NCBI GenBank assembly: GCA_942491345.1
Contig: CALOAN010000042.1
Location: 88,644-152,643, forward strand
Length of the DNA stretch: 64,000 bases
Reading direction: 5' to 3'
From: JAHEEL01 sp942491345
GTDB taxonomy: Bacteria > Actinomycetota > Acidimicrobiia > Spongiisociales > UBA5794
Position 1 is the stretch's first letter, and each line of letters opens with the position of its first letter. The notes below the pieces were generated by a model. It was not told the origin of the DNA. It did not search any database and worked only from the letters and a program-made list of their open reading frames with translations. Shown piece after piece: positions 8,384 through 16,650 of this stretch. The position numbers and the translations under genes were made by a program.

Positions 8384-10258
8384 GTGTCAACAGACACTGA
8401 GACCGACGCCCCCCCGGCACCGGAACAAATCGATCGGGTGGTCATCCGATTCGCAGGTGACTCCGGGGACGGCATGCAGCTGGCAGGGACCCAGTTCACC
8501 GCCAGCTCGGCGATGTTCGGCAACGACCTCGCCACGCTCCCGAACTTCCCAGCGGAGATTCGCGCCCCTGCCGGAACGATCGCCGGCGTCTCTTCGTTCC
8601 AGGTCCACATCGCCGACTGGGACATCCTCACTCCCGGCGATCGGCCGGACTGCCTGATCGCGATGAATCCCGCGGCGCTCATGGCGAATTTCGACGACCT
8701 CAAGCCCGGGGCATTGATCATCGCCAATTCGGACGCGTTCGACGAGCGCAATCTCGCAAAAGCGGGGTACGAGAAGAACCCGCTCAAGGACCATTCGCTC
8801 CGCGGCTTTCACGTGTTGACGGCTCCGATGGAGGAGCTTACGAAGCAAGCGCTGGTCGGGACCGGCGTCAAAGGGCGCGAGGTTCTCCGCTCCAAGAACT
8901 TCTTTGCCCTCGGGCTGATGTCGTGGATGTATTCGCGGCCGCTCGAGTCGGTCGAGGGATGGATCACCGGCAAGTTCGGCACCGACACACCGGTTGCCGC
9001 CGCCAACCGGGCGGCGCTTCGCGCCGGATACAACTACGGAATCACGACTGAGGAATTCCACCACACGTTCGAGGTGCGACCCGCGTCACTCCCCGAGGGG
9101 GAATACACGAACGTGACCGGGAATGCCGCACTGGCCTGGGGGCTGATTGCGGGGGCCAGGGCTGCGAACCTTCCGCTCTTCCTCGGCTCCTACCCGATCA
9201 CGCCGGCGACTTCGATTCTCGAGGAGCTGGCGAAGCAGAAGCACTTCGGGGTGAAGACCTTCCAGGCCGAAGACGAGATCGCGGCCGTCGGAACGGCCAT
9301 CGGCGCTGCGTTCACCGGCAGCCTTGCAGCGACCACCACGTCGGGGCCCGGGCTTGCGCTCAAGTCGGAGACGATCAGCCTTGCCTTCATGATGGAGCTG
9401 CCGCTGATCGTGATCGACGTCCAGCGCGCCGGTCCGTCAACCGGGATGCCGACGCGCGTTGAGCAATCCGATTTGCTCTTCGCCATGTACGGACGCCACG
9501 GAGAAGCGCCGCTGCCGGTGCTCGCCGTCGCCACTCCGGCGGACGCTTTTTCAACGACGATCGAGGCGGCACGAATCGCCACGAAGTACATGACGCCGGT
9601 GATCCTGCTCTCAGACGGCTATGTCGCCAACTCATCCGAACCCTGGCTGATCCCGGACATCGAGGACTTGCCGAAGTTCCCCGTCACGTTCGCGACGAAG
9701 CCGAACGACGGCGACCAGTTCCTGCCGTATGTCCGGGATCCCGTGACCATGGCACGGCCGTGGGCAATTCCGGGAACCCCGGACATGGAGCACCGCCTCG
9801 GAGGCCTGGAGAAGCAAGACCGAACCGGAACTGTCGCATACGACGGCGCGAACCATCAACTGATGACGGAACTCCGCGCCGCCAAGATCGACGCTATCCG
9901 CAAGGACATCCCGCCGATCACCGTCCACGGAGACGCCGACGCGAGAATCCTCGTACTCGGATGGGGTTCGACCTTCGGAGCGATTCGTGCGGGCGTGCTG
10001 AACGCTCGCAGGAACGGACTGTCCGTCGCTCACGCGCAGATCCGCCACCTCAATCCACTGCCGCCCGACCTCGGCGACATCCTCGAGGGGCGCGAGATCG
10101 TGCTGGTCCCCGAACTCAATGCCGGGCAGTTCTCGAAGCTGATCCGGGCGGAGTATCTCGTGGATGCGGTGACGTTCGGCAAGATGGAGGGAGACCCGTT
10201 CAAGTCGGGCGAGATCGAAGACAAACTCGTGGAACTCTGCCGGGAGCTCAACTCATGA
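8384..10258 (+). CDS. korA: 2-oxoacid:ferredoxin oxidoreductase, fused gamma-alpha subunit
   Basis: 624 aa, GTG start with GAGGAG upstream. The N-terminal 190 residues are the gamma domain (VVIRFAGDSGDGMQLAG, FPAEIRAPAGT). From about residue 235 follow the alpha-subunit domains: YPITPATSILEELAK, EDEIAAVGTAIGAAFTG, TTSGPGLALK and VQRAGPSTGMPTRVEQ. This fused layout is that of KorA, which with KorB oxidatively decarboxylates 2-oxoglutarate to succinyl-CoA using ferredoxin. Four nt of overlap with korB indicate coupled translation. Other 2-oxoacids cannot be excluded, but the two-subunit type in actinobacteria is usually the 2-oxoglutarate enzyme. Confidence 0.92.
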   Translation: MSTDTETDAPPAPEQIDRVVIRFAGDSGDGMQLAGTQFTASSAMFGNDLATLPNFPAEIRAPAGTIAGVSSFQVHIADWDILTPGDRPDCLIAMNPAALMANFDDLKPGALIIANSDAFDERNLAKAGYEKNPLKDHSLRGFHVLTAPMEELTKQALVGTGVKGREVLRSKNFFALGLMSWMYSRPLESVEGWITGKFGTDTPVAAANRAALRAGYNYGITTEEFHHTFEVRPASLPEGEYTNVTGNAALAWGLIAGARAANLPLFLGSYPITPATSILEELAKQKHFGVKTFQAEDEIAAVGTAIGAAFTGSLAATTTSGPGLALKSETISLAFMMELPLIVIDVQRAGPSTGMPTRVEQSDLLFAMYGRHGEAPLPVLAVATPADAFSTTIEAARIATKYMTPVILLSDGYVANSSEPWLIPDIEDLPKFPVTFATKPNDGDQFLPYVRDPVTMARPWAIPGTPDMEHRLGGLEKQDRTGTVAYDGANHQLMTELRAAKIDAIRKDIPPITVHGDADARILVLGWGSTFGAIRAGVLNARRNGLSVAHAQIRHLNPLPPDLGDILEGREIVLVPELNAGQFSKLIRAEYLVDAVTFGKMEGDPFKSGEIEDKLVELCRELNS

Positions 10259-11292
10259 CGATTGACGTGACTGACTACAAACGGGCCGATTTCCAGTCCG
10301 CTCAGGAAGTCCGCTGGTGCCCGGGCTGTGGTGACTACACCATCCTTGCCACGGTTCAGAACTTCCTCGCCGAGATGGGGATTGCACGCGAGAACCACGT
10401 GTTCATCTCCGGAATCGGCTGCTCGAGCCGTTTCCCGTACTACGTGAACACCTACGGCATGCACGGCATCCACGGCCGCGCCCCCGCCATCGCGTCCGGT
10501 GTGGCGAGCGCCAATCCGGATCTCACCGTCTGGGTGATCACAGGCGACGGAGACGGCTTGTCGATCGGCGGAAACCACCTCATTCACGCATTGCGACGCA
10601 ACGTGAATCTCAAGATCCTGCTGTTCAACAACCAGATCTATGGGTTGACAAAGGGCCAGTACTCGCCGACCTCGGAGCTCGGGAAGAAGACGAAGACCTC
10701 TCCGATGGGTTCGATCGATTTCCCGTTCAATCCTGTCAGCCTCGCGCTTGGTGCTGAGGCGACGTTCGTTGCTCGCACGATCGACATGGACCGGAAGCAC
10801 ATGGCCGAGGTGCTCGCCGCAGCAGCGGAGCACCGCGGCACGTCTTTCATCGAGATCTATCAGAACTGCAACGTCTTCAACGACAAGGCGTTCATCGAGC
10901 TCACAAGTCGCGAGACCCGAGACGACAACCGCGTCTATCTCGAACACGGCAAGCCCATCGTCTTCGGTCCCGACGACGAGTATGGGATTCGCATCGGTCA
11001 TCTCGGTGCAGAGATTGTCGAGGTGTCGGCGGTCGGCATCGACGCGATCCAGGTCCACAACGCCAAGGACCCGGAACCCGGTGTTGCGTTCGCTCTCAGC
11101 CGCCTCTCGCGGGGTCCCCATGGGCCAACCCCGCTCGGGATCTTCCGTGATGTCGACCGCGCGGTCTACGAGGACCTCATGGTTGGCCATATCAACCAGG
11201 CCCAGGAGCTGCGCGGGACCGGAGACCTTGCGGCGTTGCTTCGCTCCGGCGGCAGCTGGACCGCCGAGCAGGAGACCGACTCGCCTTCGTAG
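10255..11292 (+). CDS. korB: 2-oxoacid:ferredoxin oxidoreductase, beta subunit
   Basis: 345 aa; ATG 10255 overlaps the korA stop (ATGA). The thiamine-diphosphate and iron-sulfur subunit: WCPGCGDYTIL supplies two of the cluster cysteines and GIGCSSRFPYY a third, ITGDGDGLSIGGNH is the TPP/Mg motif and LLFNNQIYGLTKGQYSPTS follows. No separate delta ferredoxin-type subunit is encoded nearby, so this is the two-subunit KorAB form with a single predicted cluster that passes electrons to a free ferredoxin. It would replace or supplement the NAD-linked 2-oxoglutarate dehydrogenase of the TCA cycle. Confidence 0.93.
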   Translation: MTIDVTDYKRADFQSAQEVRWCPGCGDYTILATVQNFLAEMGIARENHVFISGIGCSSRFPYYVNTYGMHGIHGRAPAIASGVASANPDLTVWVITGDGDGLSIGGNHLIHALRRNVNLKILLFNNQIYGLTKGQYSPTSELGKKTKTSPMGSIDFPFNPVSLALGAEATFVARTIDMDRKHMAEVLAAAAEHRGTSFIEIYQNCNVFNDKAFIELTSRETRDDNRVYLEHGKPIVFGPDDEYGIRIGHLGAEIVEVSAVGIDAIQVHNAKDPEPGVAFALSRLSRGPHGPTPLGIFRDVDRAVYEDLMVGHINQAQELRGTGDLAALLRSGGSWTAEQETDSPS

Positions 11293-11310
11293 CGCCGGAA
11301 AGCCGGGACA

Positions 11311-11829
11311 ATGAGCGAAACCGTGAACGTCCGGTTTTCGAAGTGGGACGGACACGCGCATTGGGCCTTCGACATGAGGCGCCTCGGTGAGGACGAACAC
11401 GGCGTGTGGCTGTGGGCTCCGGCCGGGACGGAACTCCGTCGGGGGTCTGAAGCCCCGATCGAGGCGAAACACGGATTCGTCAAAGTGGTAGCTGCCGGGC
11501 AGTGGTGGACGGGGATCTGGAACGACGGGCTGCAAACCGACGGCCGATCGATTCGGACGTACGTTGATGTGATCACCCCGGCCGTGTGGGACGGGGACAC
11601 GGTTCGCATGATCGACCTCGATCTTGATGTTGTTCGCCGCAGCGATGGAAGCATCGAGGTCGACGACGAAGACGAGTTCGAGGAACACAAGGTCGCCTTC
11701 GGCTACCCACAACACGTTGTCGACCGTGCACGAGCAGAGGCCGCGCAACTGGTTCTAGCACTCGAGCAGGGCAGGGAGCCGTTCAGTGCTGTGGGGGAAG
11801 GGTGGCTGGAGGTGTCGCGTGGACGTTGA
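11311..11829 (+). CDS. DUF402 (FomD-like) protein
   Basis: 172 aa. The central region GQWWTGIWNDG and the acidic run YVDVITPAVWDGD...MIDLDLDVVRRSDGS...VDDEDEFEEH are the DUF402 hallmark; in characterised members these acidic residues bind two metals for nucleoside-diphosphate or related phosphate hydrolysis. It follows korB by 18 nt and overlaps the start of the AlkD-like gene by 11 nt. The specific substrate is unknown. Confidence 0.75.
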   Translation: MSETVNVRFSKWDGHAHWAFDMRRLGEDEHGVWLWAPAGTELRRGSEAPIEAKHGFVKVVAAGQWWTGIWNDGLQTDGRSIRTYVDVITPAVWDGDTVRMIDLDLDVVRRSDGSIEVDDEDEFEEHKVAFGYPQHVVDRARAEAAQLVLALEQGREPFSAVGEGWLEVSRGR

Positions 11830-12502
11830 GGGGCTGGTGGATCTTGTCGCCCGCGGTCTGAGCGAAGGCGCGAATGCGTCCAAGGCTGCATCGATGGCTG
11901 CCTACATGAAGACCGACACGCCGTTCTACGGCGCCCAGAAGGCGGCGCGAGTCCCGGTGCACCGCGAGGCCGTCCGCCGATTCCCGCCGGCCGATCGAAA
12001 CGACTACCGCCAAGCCGTTATCGCACTCTGGAACCAGCCGCATCGAGAAGAGCGGTACCTCGCAATCGACTATGCATGCTCGTTTCCGAAGTACATCACG
12101 CTGTCGTCGCTCCCGCTGTATCGGAGGATGATTGTCGAGGGGGCATGGTGGGATTTCGTCGATTCCCTCGCGATCCATCTCGTGGGGCAGGTCTTGCTCA
12201 ACCAGCGCGAGGCCACGACTCCCAAGGTCAAGGCGTGGATCGACGATCCCGACATGTGGCTGCGGCGGTCCGCGATCATCGGCCAGATCACCCACAAGCA
12301 GGAGACGGATACCGACCTGCTCTTCGAAGCCTGCGCGCGGCGCATGCACGAAACTGAGTTCTTCATTCGGAAAGCCATCGGTTGGGCGCTCCGCGACTAC
12401 GCCAAGACAGACCCGTCCGCGGTCGTTGCGTTCGTGACCGAACACCGGGACGCACTCTCCGGGTTGTCCTTCCGGGAAGCCACGAAACATCTCGACGTCT
12501 GA
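11819..12502 (+). CDS. AlkD-like HEAT-repeat DNA glycosylase
   Basis: 227 aa. GTG 11819 is preferred because GGAGG sits 6 nt upstream inside the end of the DUF402 gene; an ATG at 11786 would add 11 unlikely residues. The protein is all-helical in pattern with the family segments YRQAVIALWNQPHREERYLAIDYA, WWDFVDSLAIHLVG and LRRSAIIGQI, matching AlkD (PF08713), which excises bulky alkylated purines such as 3-methyladenine using HEAT-like repeats. The WWDFVD segment contains the family Asp and Trp residues at the lesion site. Cytoplasmic repair role is inferred from family. Confidence 0.8.
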   Translation: MDVEGLVDLVARGLSEGANASKAASMAAYMKTDTPFYGAQKAARVPVHREAVRRFPPADRNDYRQAVIALWNQPHREERYLAIDYACSFPKYITLSSLPLYRRMIVEGAWWDFVDSLAIHLVGQVLLNQREATTPKVKAWIDDPDMWLRRSAIIGQITHKQETDTDLLFEACARRMHETEFFIRKAIGWALRDYAKTDPSAVVAFVTEHRDALSGLSFREATKHLDV

Positions 12503-12508
12503 TACCTT
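12503..12508 (+). promoter_or_regulatory. Candidate -10 box TACCTT, probable leaderless start
   Basis: TACCTT overlaps the end of the preceding repair gene region and ends 6 nt before ATG 12515; no Shine-Dalgarno. Confidence 0.45.
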
Positions 12509-12514
12509 CGCTCC

Positions 12515-13117
12515 ATGGACAGAGAAGTCATGCAGGACATGTGGAACGACCGCTACCGAGAGAGCGAAACGGTGTTTGGAGATGAGCCGAATCAGTTCCT
12601 CGTCGAGATTGCCACGAAACTCGATCGCGGGACTGCCCTCGACCTGGGGTGTGGTCAAGGTCGCAACGCCCTGTGGCTGGCCGAACGCGGGTTCGCCGTC
12701 ACCGGACTGGATCTCTCACCGGTCGCGATCGAGCAGGCGCGTGCTCGAGCGGCCCAACTTGGACTCGACGCAACCTTCGAGTCGGTCGACTTGCTCACCT
12801 GGGAGCCCGATGGGCAGGAGTGGGATCTCGTGGTCTTGGCCTACATCCACCTGCCCGAACAGATGAGGCGGGCCGTTCATGCCGCAGCTCAACGAGCCGT
12901 CGCCCCGGGAGGCAGCATCGTCGTCATCGCTCATCACCTCGACAACCTCGGCGGAGGCACCGGCGGCCCTCAGCGCCCCGACTGGCTCTTCACCGAGGAG
13001 CAGCTTGCTGATGACTTCTCCGGCCTCGATATCGTGCGAAACGAGCAGGTCGTTCGAACCACCGACCACGGCGATGCCCTCGACGTTGTGTGTGTCGCCG
13101 TGAAGAAGGCGACCTAG
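12515..13117 (+). CDS. Class I SAM-dependent methyltransferase (TehB-like)
   Basis: 200 aa. The SAM-binding motif I is clear (ALDLGCGQGRNALWLAERG near residue 32-50), followed by VTGLDLSPVAIEQARA and a DLLTWEPDGQEWDLVV acidic motif. The N-terminal WNDRYRESETVFGDEPN matches the tellurite-resistance TehB/small thiol methyltransferase group, but many relatives act on unknown small molecules. Its stop overlaps that of the convergent sodX gene by 4 nt (CTAG). Function in detail unknown. Confidence 0.8.
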   Translation: MDREVMQDMWNDRYRESETVFGDEPNQFLVEIATKLDRGTALDLGCGQGRNALWLAERGFAVTGLDLSPVAIEQARARAAQLGLDATFESVDLLTWEPDGQEWDLVVLAYIHLPEQMRRAVHAAAQRAVAPGGSIVVIAHHLDNLGGGTGGPQRPDWLFTEEQLADDFSGLDIVRNEQVVRTTDHGDALDVVCVAVKKAT

Positions 13118-13665
13118 GGGTCGATCCGACCGGCACGGGGCAGTGGCCAGTAGCGAACGACGACCTTCCAGTCAATGTCGGTGATCGGAATGGGTCCGAG
13201 GACACGACTGTCGACCGATGAGGCTGCCCGACGGTCCGCCATCACCCAGATCGCACCCTCAGGAACGATCCCCTCCACCTGCGAGGCTGTGGGACCGTCG
13301 GCCCACGGTTCGGCGAGCAGGCGGCCGTCGATGCGGATCTGCCCGTTCGAGACGGCCACGTACTCTCCGGGAAGGCCGACCACGCGCTTGATCAGCGTCC
13401 AGCCGGGATATGACGGGTGGGTGAAGACCACAACGCTTCCACGGGTTGGGACTCCTCGCCGACGCTGCGCAATGACCCAATCATCCGGCTCGAGCGTCGG
13501 CCGCATCGAATCGTCGACGATCGCGAACCTGCGTGACATTCCACCGGCCGCCGCTGCGACCAACGCCGCTCCAATAGCCGCTGTTGCAACCCGTCGCCTG
13601 CGAATGTGCCCTCCTCTGACGGCGGGGAGTGTACGGAGCAGAACCTCTGAGATGCGCTCCCGCAC
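13114..13665 (-). CDS. sodX: Nickel superoxide dismutase maturation protease (signal peptidase I fold)
   Basis: 183 aa from GTG 13665. An N-terminal hydrophobic segment (ATAAIGAALVAAAAGG) is followed by an S26 protease domain: DDSMRPTLEPDDWVI with the Ser nucleophile, LIKRVVGLPGE with the Lys base, and DRRAASSVDSRVLGPI. At under 200 aa and divergent from sodN with 42 nt between starts, it fits SodX, which removes the leader of pro-NiSOD to expose the metal-binding His. The start is uncertain: an ATT codon after GAGGAGG further downstream is an alternative, shorter start. Confidence 0.8.
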   Translation of the reverse strand: MRERISEVLLRTLPAVRGGHIRRRRVATAAIGAALVAAAAGGMSRRFAIVDDSMRPTLEPDDWVIAQRRRGVPTRGSVVVFTHPSYPGWTLIKRVVGLPGEYVAVSNGQIRIDGRLLAEPWADGPTASQVEGIVPEGAIWVMADRRAASSVDSRVLGPIPITDIDWKVVVRYWPLPRAGRIDP

Positions 13666-13707
13666 TCGGGTATGGTTGCAGAGAACCCGACCCGATGGAG
13701 GGAAACG

Positions 13708-14136
13708 ATGAAGATCGTCGAGAGAATCCTCGCACCGCGTCACGAGGCGCATGCCCACTGTGACCTGTTCTGCGGCACCTACGACCCGGCACAGGCAATG
13801 ATCGAAGCCGTTTCGTGTCTCAAGATCGCTGAGAAGTATCAGGCATCCGATGATGACGTGTTCCGGTCACGTGCGATCTCGATCAAGGAGCAGAGCGCCG
13901 AGCTCGTCAAGCATCACCTGTGGGTGTTGTGGACCGATTTCTTTGAGCCGAAGCATGTTGAGGAGTTCCCCGGTCTGCATGACCTGTTCTGGCGGGCGAC
14001 GAAGGCCGCCGGCGAAGCGAAGAAGACGATGGACCCGGCCGCTTCCCAGAAGATGATCGACCTCATTGCCGAGGTCTCCGATGTGTTCTGGGCCACCGAA
14101 AAGGCCCAAGCCGCCGGCGTCTACCCACCGAAGTAG
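13708..14136 (+). CDS. sodN: Nickel superoxide dismutase precursor, variant nickel hook
   Basis: 142 aa; ATG with GGAGGG upstream. Residues 1-16 form a leader (MKIVERILAPRHEAHA). The mature protein would start at His17 in HCDLFCGTYDPAQA, the nickel hook in which His1, Cys2 and Cys6 bind Ni. The rest is the four-helix bundle typical of NiSOD. Notable: the usual HCDLPCGVYDP Pro5 is Phe here (residue 21). Metal ligands and Tyr9 are kept, so activity is expected. It dismutates superoxide in the cytoplasm; the adjacent sodX supplies processing. Confidence 0.93.
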   Translation: MKIVERILAPRHEAHAHCDLFCGTYDPAQAMIEAVSCLKIAEKYQASDDDVFRSRAISIKEQSAELVKHHLWVLWTDFFEPKHVEEFPGLHDLFWRATKAAGEAKKTMDPAASQKMIDLIAEVSDVFWATEKAQAAGVYPPK

Positions 14137-14140
14137 GTGG

Positions 14141-14238
14141 AAGACCCGAGACCCGAGACCCGAGACGCATAGGCAAGGAGTGGGTAACGCTTCGTTGTCT
14201 CGTGTCTCGTGTCTCGTGTCTCGTGTCTCGTGTCTTGT
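14141..14238. repeat. Period-7 heptamer inverted repeat (GAGACNN / GTCTCNN)
   Basis: The left arm has an AAGACCC plus GAGACCC, GAGACCC and GAGACGC from 14148; the right arm has five exact GTCTCGT heptamers at 14197-14231 and a GTCTTGT. A 28-nt spacer separates them. The arms can pair five bases in every seven. It lies tail-to-tail between sodN and murJ, where it could end both transcripts, but related copies lie head-to-head and inside a gene. Confidence 0.85.
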
Positions 14239-14243
14239 CTCTC

Positions 14244-15857
14244 CTACCCGATCAGCTCCATCACGTCCGTTTCTTCCGGTGGGGCCGGCGGGCGGCGGCG
14301 GGCGGCCGCGGTGAGGATGTCGTAGAGGAACGAACCGAGGCTGAACGCGACCCCCGCGAACACCGCGGTTCCGAGCAGAACTGCCGCGATGCTCACGATG
14401 GTGGTCTGGCCCGGGAGGTTCGTCATCACCGCCCAAGCGATCAGGAAGGCTGCTGCGGCTCCGAGGACGGTCGGCGGTATCGCCCTCCCGGCGGTTCCCA
14501 GCACCTGCCGCAGCCGGGCGTGCCCGTCGGCTCCTCGATACCAGAGCAGCGCAAGTGCGCCCGTGTAGGCGAGAAGCGATAGCACGCTGGCAACGGCCAC
14601 GCCGCGGATGCCGAATTCGTCGGCGAGCGCGAGATAGAGCGGGATGGCGATGGCTGTGGTGACGGTGCCGACAATGACCGGGGTCCACATCGACCGGCGT
14701 GCGTAGAACGCGCGGGTGAGGATCTGCAGAGCGCCCCAGATCGGTATCGAGAAGGCGTAGAAGAAGAGCGCCGCCGCCGTGGCGGAACTGTCTGCCACAT
14801 CAAACGCATACCGTTCGTACAGCGTCTGGACGACCGGCAGTGCCAGAGCGGCGAGCAGGCCGGCCGCACCGATTGAGAGTACGAGCACCCACCGCATCGC
14901 CTTGTCGACGGTGCTCTGCATGGCTCGAATCTTCCCTTCCGCGAACAGGCGCGACAAGAACGGGTAGGCAGCAACGGCGGCCGCCTGGGCGATGATCCCA
15001 ACCGGCACGAGCATGGTGCGTCGGGCGTAGAGGAGATGGGTCTGGGTCCCATCGCCGACGAGGTCTCCGAAGATCGACATGAAGCTCTCATCGAGTGCCA
15101 CAATCGACTGACCGATCATGAGTGGGATGGCCATCAGCACGTACTGCTTGACGGCGCCCGAGAACCACCCGCCGGCGAAGTCGAAGTGCATACCGACTCT
15201 GCGTGCCCCCCACCACTGGACGGCGAGATTGCCGATGAATGCTCCCGCCACGGCGCCCCAGATGAACCCCTCCGGGTTGGCCGTTCCGGTGACCCAGGCG
15301 TAGATGACGCCGCCGGCGATGATGCCTACGTTGTAGATGATCGGAGCCAGCGTTGGGATCGTGAACACGCCCTGCGCGTACTGGACCGCCGCAAACATGG
15401 CACCCACCACGAACGCGAATTGCGCCGTCATGACGATCCGGGTGAGGCGGACGGTGGTGGACACCTGATCTGGCGTGAACTCGGGGTAGATCGTCTCGAT
15501 GATCCATGGCGTCGCAATCCAGGCGGCGATGATCAGCGCCGTGATGCCAATTGCCAGCCATCGTACGATCGATGAGAAGGCGCGCCAGCCGCCTTCTTGG
15601 TCATCATCCGCGAGGTACTTCGAGAAGATCGGGATGAACGTGATCGTCAGGAACCCGCCGGCGAGCAGGTAGTTGGCATAGTCGGGGATCCGGAATGCGG
15701 CGACGTACTGGTCGGTGATGTTGTCGGCGCCGAGAAACGCTGCGAAGATCGCCTCGCGAACCACACCGAGCAACCGGGAGATCAGGATGCCGCCGGAGAC
15801 GACGAGGGCAGCGACGCCGATCCTGCTCCGTTTCAGACGGTCCGTGGAGCGGCTCAT
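14244..15857 (-). CDS. murJ: Lipid II flippase MurJ (MviN family)
   Basis: 537 aa, a polytopic membrane protein with about 14 hydrophobic segments. The N-terminal SGGILISRLLGVVREAIFAAFLG is diagnostic for MurJ/MviN of the MOP superfamily, with Arg residues lining the central cavity. It moves lipid II across the cytoplasmic membrane for peptidoglycan synthesis. The final residues (PPAPPEETDV) form a short soluble tail; unlike mycobacterial MurJ there is no kinase-like domain. The upstream palindrome CTACGATCGTAG (15862-15873) holds a possible -10 box. Confidence 0.9.
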   Translation of the reverse strand: MSRSTDRLKRSRIGVAALVVSGGILISRLLGVVREAIFAAFLGADNITDQYVAAFRIPDYANYLLAGGFLTITFIPIFSKYLADDDQEGGWRAFSSIVRWLAIGITALIIAAWIATPWIIETIYPEFTPDQVSTTVRLTRIVMTAQFAFVVGAMFAAVQYAQGVFTIPTLAPIIYNVGIIAGGVIYAWVTGTANPEGFIWGAVAGAFIGNLAVQWWGARRVGMHFDFAGGWFSGAVKQYVLMAIPLMIGQSIVALDESFMSIFGDLVGDGTQTHLLYARRTMLVPVGIIAQAAAVAAYPFLSRLFAEGKIRAMQSTVDKAMRWVLVLSIGAAGLLAALALPVVQTLYERYAFDVADSSATAAALFFYAFSIPIWGALQILTRAFYARRSMWTPVIVGTVTTAIAIPLYLALADEFGIRGVAVASVLSLLAYTGALALLWYRGADGHARLRQVLGTAGRAIPPTVLGAAAAFLIAWAVMTNLPGQTTIVSIAAVLLGTAVFAGVAFSLGSFLYDILTAAARRRPPAPPEETDVMELIG

Positions 15858-15866
15858 GTTCCTACG

Positions 15867-15872
15867 ATCGTA
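15867..15872 (-). promoter_or_regulatory. Candidate -10 box TACGAT in a 12-bp palindrome before murJ
   Basis: On the minus strand TACGAT ends 9 nt before the murJ ATG at 15857. It is part of the perfect palindrome CTACGATCGTAG, which could also be an operator. Confidence 0.35.
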
Positions 15873-15900
15873 GATCGTCGTCGCCCGAGAACGCGGTTAC

Positions 15901-16650
15901 TCACGCGAGGTCGCGTCGGCGGAGCACCATCGTGATCGCGGCGATCGAGAGTGCGGCAATGAGTACCGTTCTGAAGAGCGCTGTGCCGAAACCCGAGAGG
16001 TTTGCGGCTCCGAAGTCTGCGAGTTCGAGAGCGTCCTCGGTTGGCGCGAGACCGGCGAAGGCCGACATGCCGATCCTCCACGGTGACAGCGCGGAGAGGC
16101 CGCTCAGGGCACTCACCACCGCGTTCTCGAAGATGAACACGAAGGCCAGGCCGATGAGCACAGCCCTGTCGGTGAAGAATCCGAGCGGCACGAACAGAGA
16201 TGCATACACGATGCTTGCGAGGGTTCCACCAACGGCGAGCGGCACGACGTAGCTCCACGATCCCGTCTCGATCCCGTAGACCACCGTCAGTGCGACGGCC
16301 CCGAAGATGTTGAGGCCGGCGGACACAATCACGGCGCCCCCGAACTTCGAGAGGGCGATGACGGATCGCGGAATAGGGCGGAGCACCAGGAACGACAAGG
16401 TTCCGTCGCGGCGCTCATCGCCGAGAGCGGAGGCCGCGATGATCAACGTCACGATTGGGACGAGGAGCGGGAAGTAGAGCGCGGCGACCATGATCAGGAA
16501 CCTGTCGAGCGCTGCCTCCTGGGCCAGCGTCTGTGTCATGAGAAGGAGCACGCCGGCGGGTGCTAGTTCGCCGAGGCCGAACACGATCATTCGGCGCACG
16601 CCGAGCAGTTGCTTGATTGTCGTCGTGGTCATGGCCCATGCGGCTCGCAT
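15901..16650 (-). CDS. ABC-2 type transporter permease
   Basis: 249 aa with about six hydrophobic segments (LAPAGVLLLMTQTL, FPLLVPIVTLIIAASAL, VIVSAGLNIFGAVALTVV, VPLAVGGTLASIVYASLFVPLGFF, final LIAALSIAAITMVL). The sequence ALGDERRDGTLSFLVLRPIPRSV near residue 70 is the cytoplasmic loop motif of ABC-2 exporters. Its ATG shares one nt with the stop of the ATPase upstream, so both form one transporter. Substrate unknown. Confidence 0.8.
   Translation of the reverse strand: MRAAWAMTTTTIKQLLGVRRMIVFGLGELAPAGVLLLMTQTLAQEAALDRFLIMVAALYFPLLVPIVTLIIAASALGDERRDGTLSFLVLRPIPRSVIALSKFGGAVIVSAGLNIFGAVALTVVYGIETGSWSYVVPLAVGGTLASIVYASLFVPLGFFTDRAVLIGLAFVFIFENAVVSALSGLSALSPWRIGMSAFAGLAPTEDALELADFGAANLSGFGTALFRTVLIAALSIAAITMVLRRRDLA

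Noticed and set aside
10030..11748. 572-aa minus-strand frame opposite korB and DUF402
   Set aside because: It is antisense to korB, whose motifs and tight coupling with korA are convincing.
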